In this document: positions 6,471 to 10,312 of the stretch, one piece after another | Layout of the letters: every line of letters starts with the position of its first letter | Position numbering within the stretch: position 1 is the stretch's first letter | NCBI GenBank assembly: GCA_900555195.1 | Contig: USKC01000092.1 | Coordinates: 1-10,312, forward strand | Source of the DNA: an uncultured Lachnospiraceae bacterium | GTDB lineage: Bacteria; Bacillota; Clostridia; Lachnospirales; Lachnospiraceae | Direction: 5' to 3' | Length of the DNA stretch: 10,312 nt | Translations under genes and position numbers: made by a program | Notes under the pieces: generated by a model | The model's database searches: none | Told to the model about the DNA's origin: nothing | Seen by the model: only the letters and a program-made list of their open reading frames with translations

Positions 6471-7118
6471 TCAAGTAATTTTAGAATAGAATTGTCCGTA
6501 AAAATCTGCCTTCCCATCATAGGGCTCCACATAAAAACGTCCAAGAAGAGACAGATTCAGCTCCTTCATCTCCTTTTCCCCCGCATACCTGTGCGCCAAC
6601 TCCCTCTGCTCTTTCAAAAAAGCGTGCCAGTCTTTCACGAACTGTTCATACCTGTTCCAGTCCGCAACGCCGATCCATTTCTTCACTCTGACCTTCGTCC
6701 GATTTTCTTTTCTGCATTCATGGATCTGGAGGAAATAGTGAAACTCCCCGTTCTCTTCATAGATCCTGCCCAAAGGAAAAAGCCTGCAGAAGCCCGGGCG
6801 GAACGAATGGATCGAACATCTTCCCTCCGCGTTCAGAAATGTGCAGCTTTCCCCCTCTCCGGCCAATTTCAGGTTCGGCAGGATCAGGCCATCCTGCATA
6901 TTCAATTCAATTCTTCCTTCCGCCATCAGTTCTGCAAACCCTTTTCCCAGTCCAGCCTGTAGCTGCCAGATATCATACGGATCCAAGATGATAGAAGTTC
7001 CCATATTTTGGCAGCAGGCGCTGCATCCGGCACAGTCTGAGCATCCCACTTTCACCAGGTCATTGGCTGCATACAGTTTCCCGTCCGATACCTGCCCCAG
7101 ATCAATTTCCCGCTCCAT
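6471..7118 (-). CDS. YkgJ-family cysteine-cluster protein (putative metal/Fe-S-binding)
   Basis: A 215-residue soluble protein. Its N-terminal part holds the clustered cysteines typical of the YkgJ/CxxCxxCC family: C26, C29, C32, C35 and C36 in GCSDCAGCSACCQNMG. More conserved-looking cysteines follow at C92, C101 and C111 (GRCSIHSFRPGFCRLFPLG) and C135 (IHECRK). The family is predicted to bind zinc or an iron-sulfur cluster; its reaction is unknown. The C-terminal 75 residues are charged and helical (WNRYEQFVKDWHAFLKEQRELAHRYAG). The open frame extends to 7217, but that extension runs through the promoter and the feo terminator. The ATG at 7118 follows GGAGGAAGGA with proper spacing, so it is the likely start. 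The gene is downstream of feoB on the same strand but separated by a strong terminator, so it is probably transcribed on its own. Confidence 0.85.
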   Translation of the reverse strand: MEREIDLGQVSDGKLYAANDLVKVGCSDCAGCSACCQNMGTSIILDPYDIWQLQAGLGKGFAELMAEGRIELNMQDGLILPNLKLAGEGESCTFLNAEGRCSIHSFRPGFCRLFPLGRIYEENGEFHYFLQIHECRKENRTKVRVKKWIGVADWNRYEQFVKDWHAFLKEQRELAHRYAGEKEMKELNLSLLGRFYVEPYDGKADFYGQFYSKIT

Positions 7119-7158
7119 TTTCGTCCTTCCTCCCATATCAAAGCATTTTTCTGCAACT

Positions 7159-7167
7159 ATTCTATCA
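7159..7167 (-). promoter_or_regulatory. Extended -10 promoter of the cysteine-cluster gene
   Basis: Minus-strand TGATAGAAT: the -10 is TAGAAT (7159-7164), with TG one base upstream. No good -35 is seen 17 bp further up (TTCCAT), as is common for extended -10 promoters. The start point would be near 7152, about 34 bases before the ATG at 7118. The 11-mer TGATAGAATAG also occurs at the zinc-ribbon gene promoter. Confidence 0.5.
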
Positions 7168-7194
7168 GAGAAATGGGAGGAATGGAAGGTATGA

Positions 7195-7236
7195 GAAAAG
7201 AAGCAGGCCAGGTACACTCTGTCACCTGGTCTGCTT
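7195..7236 (-). terminator. Intrinsic terminator of the feo locus
   Basis: A 13-bp stem (7201-7213 with 7224-7236; one G-U type mismatch) closes a 10-nt loop. On the minus strand it is followed by CTTTTCTC, a T-rich tail. It lies about 75 bp after the feoB stop. A second hairpin just upstream (7251-7275) has arms GGATA and TATCC around CCGCG-AAG-CGCGG with a 2-nt bulge, but lacks a T-run. Together they should isolate feoB from the cysteine-cluster gene. Confidence 0.78.
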
Positions 7237-7309
7237 CCGCTTAAGCATAAGGATACTCCGCGAAGCGCGGTATCCGTTGTTTGATTGCCAAGACACTCTG
7301 CACAATCCC

Positions 7310-9496
7310 TTACTTCGCACTGGCCATCCGTTTCATATTCACTTTCAGTGTGCTACTTTCTTTATAAGGCCTTACCAGCAGATAGATGAAGCCGATCACC
7401 AGGAGGAATGCCACAACGGTCCAGATACCGAATCCGGCTCCGGTAATCAAGCTGCCGATCTGGTATACACACAGGGACACAACGTACGCCAAGAGCGTCT
7501 GATATCCAATCGCGAACCAGAACCACTTCGCATTGTTCATCTCTCTCTTGATTGCGCCCATTGCAGCAAAACAGGGAGCGCACAGGAGGTTAAAGGTCAG
7601 GAAGGAATACGCCGCAGCCGCGGTCATGCTTCCCGCAAGAGACCCCCAGATTTCGGTTCCGTCTTCAGCCACTTCCGCAAACCCGTACAGGATACCGAAG
7701 GTGCCCACCACGTTTTCTTTCGCAACCAGGCCGGTGATTGCCGCAACAGCAGATCTCCAGTTGCCCCATCCGAGAGGAATGAAGAGCCATGCGATCGCAT
7801 TGCCGATTCCAGCCAGGATGCTGTGGTCAATCTCCATATCATCAAGCATTCTGAACTGTCCGTCCACCCATCCGAAGTAAGTGGTGAACCATATAACAAT
7901 GGTGGAAAGCAGAATAACGGTACCTGCCTTTTTAATGAAGGACCAGCCGCGTTCCCACATGCTGCGGAGCACATTTCCTACCGTGGGAAGATGATAGGCA
8001 GGAAGCTCCATGACAAAGGGAGCAGGATCCCCCGCAAACATCTTGGTCTTCTTCAGGATGATGCCGGAACAGATGATCGCCGCAATTCCCACAAAATACG
8101 CGCTGGGAGCAACCCATGCCGCTCCATCAAACAGAGCGCCTGCAATCAGGGCGATAATTGGAAGTTTCGCTCCGCAGGGAATAAACGTGGTGGTCATAAT
8201 CGTCATTTTGCGGTCTCTGTCATTCTCAATCGTTCTGGAAGCCATAACGCCGGGAACACCGCAGCCCGTGCCGATCAGCATGGGAATGAAAGACTTCCCG
8301 GACAGACCGAATTTGCGGAAAATACGGTCCATGATGAAGGCGACTCTCGCCATATATCCACAGCCCTCCAGGAATGCCAGAAAGATGAAGAGCACCAACA
8401 TCTGCGGAACGAATCCGAGCACCGCACCCACGCCCGCAACAATACCGTCCAGAATCAGGCCCTGCAGCCAGTCAGCGCAGCCTATGGACGTCAGCAGAGA
8501 TTCCACCAGAACCGGGATGCCCGGCACATCCACCAGGCCGAACAGGCTCCAGCCGTCGCCGAACAGGCCGTCATTCGCCCAGTCCGTGGCCCAGGTTCCC
8601 ACCGTCGTAACGGATACATAGTAAACGACAAACATCACCGCCGCAAAAATCGGAAGGGCCAGCCACCGGTTCGTCACAATCCTGTCGATCTTGTCAGAAG
8701 TCGTCATTTTCTCCTTCCGGCTTCTCTTATAACACTCTCCGATAATGGAAGAGATATAGACATATCTTTCATTGGTGATGATGCTTTCCGTATCATCATC
8801 CATCTCTTTCTCCAGCCGGGCGATCTGCGCAGACACATCGGGGGCATTCGTCATCTGTTCCTGGATTTTGTCATCCTTCTCCAGCAGCTTAATCGCGAAA
8901 AACCGCTTCTGTTCTTCCGGAACCTTATTTCCAAGCATCCCTTCCACTTCGCCGATCACGGATTCCACTTCCGGGGCAAAGGTATGTGCAGGAGCTGTCT
9001 TGTTCTTCTTATTCGCCAGGGCAACCGCCTTTTCGGCAGCTTTCTGGATATTGGTTCCCTTCAGCGCAGAGATCTCAACCACCTCGCACCCCAGCTTTTC
9101 GCCCAGTTTCTTGGTGTTGATCACATCACCGCTCTTCTCCACCACGTCCATCATGTTCACCGCCATCAGAACCGGAATCCCCAGTTCCATCAGCTGGGTG
9201 GACAGGTAAAGGTTTCGTTCCACGTTGGTGCCGTCCACAATGTTGAGAATCGCATCCGGTCTCTCAGAGATCAGGTAATTTCTCGCCACCACTTCCTCCA
9301 GCGTATACGGAGAAAGGGAATAGATGCCGGGAAGATCCATAATCACCACATCCTTGTGACCTTTCAGCTTTCCTTCTTTCTTCTCAACCGTCACGCCCGG
9401 CCAGTTTCCCACAAACTGATTGGAACCGGTCAGCGCATTGAACAACGTCGTTTTTCCGCAGTTCGGATTTCCTGCCAATGCAATTTTAATCGCCAT
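7310..9496 (-). CDS. feoB: Ferrous iron transport protein B (Fe2+ transporter with GTPase domain)
   Basis: A 728-residue, full-length FeoB, the membrane protein that imports Fe2+ under anaerobic conditions. The N-terminal G domain is complete: G1 GNPNCGKTT (residues 9-17), G3 DLPG (54-57), G4 NMMD (114-117), G5 SALKG (143-147). A helical spacer domain follows to about residue 270. The membrane domain has the two related Gate regions, each with conserved-type cysteines: PMLIGTGCGVPGVMASRTIE with TTFIPCGAKLPIIAL in the first half, and FNLLCAPCFAAMGAIKREMN near the C terminus. The start at 9496 gives the standard MAIKIALAGNPNCGKTT opening, behind GAGGGAG. No FeoC or small cysteine-rich FeoB-associated gene follows; the terminator is next. 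The 140-bp gap to feoA holds a candidate promoter and operator, so feoB may be transcribed both from that promoter and by read-through. Confidence 0.98.
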   Translation of the reverse strand: MAIKIALAGNPNCGKTTLFNALTGSNQFVGNWPGVTVEKKEGKLKGHKDVVIMDLPGIYSLSPYTLEEVVARNYLISERPDAILNIVDGTNVERNLYLSTQLMELGIPVLMAVNMMDVVEKSGDVINTKKLGEKLGCEVVEISALKGTNIQKAAEKAVALANKKNKTAPAHTFAPEVESVIGEVEGMLGNKVPEEQKRFFAIKLLEKDDKIQEQMTNAPDVSAQIARLEKEMDDDTESIITNERYVYISSIIGECYKRSRKEKMTTSDKIDRIVTNRWLALPIFAAVMFVVYYVSVTTVGTWATDWANDGLFGDGWSLFGLVDVPGIPVLVESLLTSIGCADWLQGLILDGIVAGVGAVLGFVPQMLVLFIFLAFLEGCGYMARVAFIMDRIFRKFGLSGKSFIPMLIGTGCGVPGVMASRTIENDRDRKMTIMTTTFIPCGAKLPIIALIAGALFDGAAWVAPSAYFVGIAAIICSGIILKKTKMFAGDPAPFVMELPAYHLPTVGNVLRSMWERGWSFIKKAGTVILLSTIVIWFTTYFGWVDGQFRMLDDMEIDHSILAGIGNAIAWLFIPLGWGNWRSAVAAITGLVAKENVVGTFGILYGFAEVAEDGTEIWGSLAGSMTAAAAYSFLTFNLLCAPCFAAMGAIKREMNNAKWFWFAIGYQTLLAYVVSLCVYQIGSLITGAGFGIWTVVAFLLVIGFIYLLVRPYKESSTLKVNMKRMASAK

Positions 9497-9529
9497 AGTC
9501 TCCCTCTTTCCACCTCACAGCCTGGTGTC

Positions 9530-9545
9530 GCGGCATATCTGCCGC
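9530..9545. other. Short GC-rich hairpin in the feoB leader
   Basis: GCGGCA-TATC-TGCCGC forms a perfect 6-bp stem with a 4-nt loop, about 34 bases upstream of the feoB ATG. There is no T-run, so it is not a terminator. It could stabilise the message or affect ribosome loading; no function is shown. Confidence 0.45.
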
Positions 9546-9601
9546 CGCATCCGCCATGTTGTTTGTTATGTATGATTTTGTTTTTGAAATAGCTATCTTT
9601 T

Positions 9602-9617
9602 GTTAGATAAATCTAAC
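9602..9617. promoter_or_regulatory. Perfect inverted repeat, candidate metal-repressor operator upstream of feoB
   Basis: GTTAGATAAATCTAAC is a 7-bp perfect inverted repeat around a 2-bp centre. It lies 2 bp downstream of a minus-strand TATAAT, so a protein bound there would cover the transcription start of feoB. The TTAG...CTAA arms are reminiscent of DtxR/IdeR-type boxes (consensus about TTAGGTTAGGCTAACCTAA), but the match is partial. Whether it is a Fur, DtxR or other site is inference. Confidence 0.5.
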
Positions 9618-9619
9618 TT

Positions 9620-9625
9620 ATTATA
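9620..9625 (-). promoter_or_regulatory. Candidate -10 box of a feoB-proximal promoter
   Basis: A perfect minus-strand TATAAT lies about 12 bp after the second feoA stop codon, within an AT-rich stretch. No good -35 is visible at the proper distance (GAGGTG region inside feoA). The abutting inverted repeat at 9602-9617 makes a regulated promoter plausible. The leader to the feoB ATG would be about 115 bases. Confidence 0.4.
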
Positions 9626-9636
9626 CAAAAAACAAC

Positions 9637-9858
9637 CTATTCCACCTCGATCATCCCGGCATCCGCCTTACGCACAGAAAGCTCATACCCTCTGACGGTC
9701 ACTTCCATCGGATCTCCGAGCGGGGCAACTTTTCTGACATAGACTTCCACTCCTTTGGTAATTCCCATGTCCATGATGCGCCTTTTCACCGCGCCCTCTC
9801 CCGTCAGCTTCACAACCTTCACACTCTCCCCGCAGGGAATCTCCTTCAATGTCCTCAT
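9637..9858 (-). CDS. feoA: FeoA-family small iron-transport accessory protein (copy next to feoB)
   Basis: A 73-residue cytosolic SH3-like protein. The family signatures are clear: GEGAVKRRIMDMGITKG (residues 20-36, the canonical R-x-M-D-M-G-I-x-x-G) and VAPLGDPMEVTVRGYELSVRKADA (44-67). FeoA is thought to bind FeoB and modulate its activity. The frame is open to 9903, but the ATG at 9858 is preferred because AAAGGAG sits 6 bases upstream and the canonical protein starts there. It is the second of two feoA genes, 190 bp after the first, in a gap rich in hairpins, and 140 bp before feoB. Confidence 0.95.
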   Translation of the reverse strand: MRTLKEIPCGESVKVVKLTGEGAVKRRIMDMGITKGVEVYVRKVAPLGDPMEVTVRGYELSVRKADAGMIEVE

Positions 9859-9888
9859 ACTGTCTCCTTTTCCTCCTGATATATGCAA

Positions 9889-9946
9889 GCCATTGTACCG
9901 CAAGCTACTTTAGGGCAAGCTGCGAAAGAGCTTGCCGCACAATGGC
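9889..9946. repeat. Alternative hairpins between the two feoA genes
   Basis: Outer arms GCCATTGT (9889-9896) and ACAATGGC (9939-9946) are perfectly complementary. Inside them, AGCTTGC (9929-9935) can pair either with GCAAGCT at 9900-9906, extending the outer stem across a 3x3 internal loop, or with the nearer GGCAAGCT at 9914-9921, giving an 8-bp hairpin with a 7-nt loop. The two pairings exclude each other. A weak promoter-like pair on the minus strand (TTGCCC 9913-9918, TACAAT 9892-9897, 15-bp spacer) overlaps these arms. Confidence 0.6.
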
Positions 9947-9969
9947 CTGCTGCGAAGCAACTTGCCGCA
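9919..9969. repeat. 30-bp-period direct repeat between the feoA genes
   Basis: A 21-bp unit at 9919-9939 recurs at 9949-9969, with 18 of 21 positions the same. Both copies start GCTGCGAA and end CTTGCCGCA; they differ only in the central four bases (AGAG versus GCAA). The left copy is also half of the hairpin described at 9889-9946. No open reading frame explains the repeat. Confidence 0.65.
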
Positions 9970-10048
9970 AAGCCGTTTTCAGCCTGTGGTCTTTCACTCT
10001 GCATCCTTTTTCACCGCATGCGGGTCTGGCAAAGCCTGGCAGGCCTTA

Positions 10049-10264
10049 TCAGCCGACCATGATTTTATTCGCCATATCTTTTCCTATGGCGACTCTGGAA
10101 TCCTTGACATTAACGATCATATTGCCGCCTGTCTCAGATATCACCGTCACAACACCTCCGGCCACAAACCCCAGATTCTCAAGGAATCTTCTGGTCTCTT
10201 CTTTTCCGCCGACTCTGCGGATCACAGTCGGCTCACCATTCTGCACCATCGTTAAAGGCATCAT
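10049..10264 (-). CDS. feoA: FeoA-family small protein, first and more divergent copy
   Basis: A 71-residue SH3-like FeoA protein. It shows the family pattern in GGKEETRRFLENLGFVAGGVVTVIS (residues 19-43) and ends in the strand pattern NMIVNVKDSRVAIGKDMANKIMV. It lacks the canonical GDP and RK motifs of the other copy, so it belongs to the divergent FeoA type often seen first in Firmicute feoA-feoA-feoB operons. Two adjacent ATGs (10264 and 10261) can serve as start; the upstream GAAAGAAGA is a weak ribosome site. Only 48 bp lie between the start and the window edge, so its promoter cannot be judged. Confidence 0.9.
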   Translation of the reverse strand: MMPLTMVQNGEPTVIRRVGGKEETRRFLENLGFVAGGVVTVISETGGNMIVNVKDSRVAIGKDMANKIMVG

Positions 10265-10312
10265 TTCTCATCTTCTTTCTATGTACGATTGAAAAACGTG
10301 AAAGATTATTTG

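Noticed and set aside
7251..7275. The second hairpin after feoB as an independent terminator.
   Set aside because: The stem has a bulge and no T-run follows; only the hairpin at 7195-7236 has a T-rich tail.
9486..9557. A 23-codon open frame upstream of and overlapping the feoB start (begins MADAADMPRHQ), a possible coupled leader peptide.
   Set aside because: It has no Shine-Dalgarno sequence, and feoB has its own ribosome site, so coupling is unsupported.
7277..9592. A 771-codon plus-strand open frame opposite feoB.
   Set aside because: It is the antisense shadow of feoB; composition (His, Arg, Gln-rich, no domains) and lack of a ribosome site argue against coding.
9889..9969. The repeats between the feoA genes as a CRISPR array.
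   Set aside because: There are only two imperfect units with a 9-bp gap and no cas genes; they fit a hairpin or dispersed repeat better.

Overview
The window looks like chromosomal DNA from a Clostridia-type Firmicute, most likely Lachnospiraceae. The support is strong Shine-Dalgarno sites (AGGAGG/AAGGAG types), sigma-A-like promoters with extended -10 elements, roughly even GC content, a DacF-type penicillin-binding protein with a C-terminal anchor, and tandem feoA-feoA-feoB genes. This placement is inference from gene content and style, not from a marker gene. No phage, transposon, CRISPR, tRNA or rRNA is visible. Nearly every gene is on the minus strand; the exceptions are the partial first gene and one small gene at 3494-3757.

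Left part (1-3170): the 3' end of a MATE-family transporter (plus strand) converges, 6 bp apart, on a minus-strand metallo-beta-lactamase-fold hydrolase (558-1187). Upstream of the hydrolase on the same strand lies a tight two-gene unit: a double zinc-ribbon membrane protein (2187-3170) and a TPM-domain membrane protein (1283-2182), 4 bp apart. The pair resembles Bacillus subtilis YdjG/YdjH, membrane partners of the SPFH protein YdjI and of PspA, but neither of those partners is in the window. A weak terminator separates the pair from the hydrolase.

Middle part (3171-7118): a 323-bp gene-free stretch carries two divergent, well-formed promoters and a 21-bp tandem repeat. A small 87-residue gene of unknown function then reads rightward to a bidirectional terminator. 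On the other side of this terminator are a secreted Ala/Gln-rich protein of unknown function (3837-4586), a D-Ala-D-Ala carboxypeptidase with an acidic repeat linker and a C-terminal membrane anchor (4674-6257), and a YkgJ-type cysteine-cluster protein (6471-7118).

Right part (7195-10312): a ferrous-iron uptake locus in the order feoA (10049-10264), feoA (9637-9858), feoB (7310-9496), ending in a strong hairpin terminator at 7195-7236. The two gaps inside this locus are long and structured. The gap before feoB has a perfect 7-bp inverted repeat beside a TATAAT box, a candidate metal-repressor operator with its own promoter. The gap between the feoA genes has competing hairpins and a 30-bp-period repeat. 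Most of the window is ordinary core genome; the least explained items are these feo intergenic structures, the secreted Ala/Gln-rich protein, and the orphan zinc-ribbon/TPM pair.
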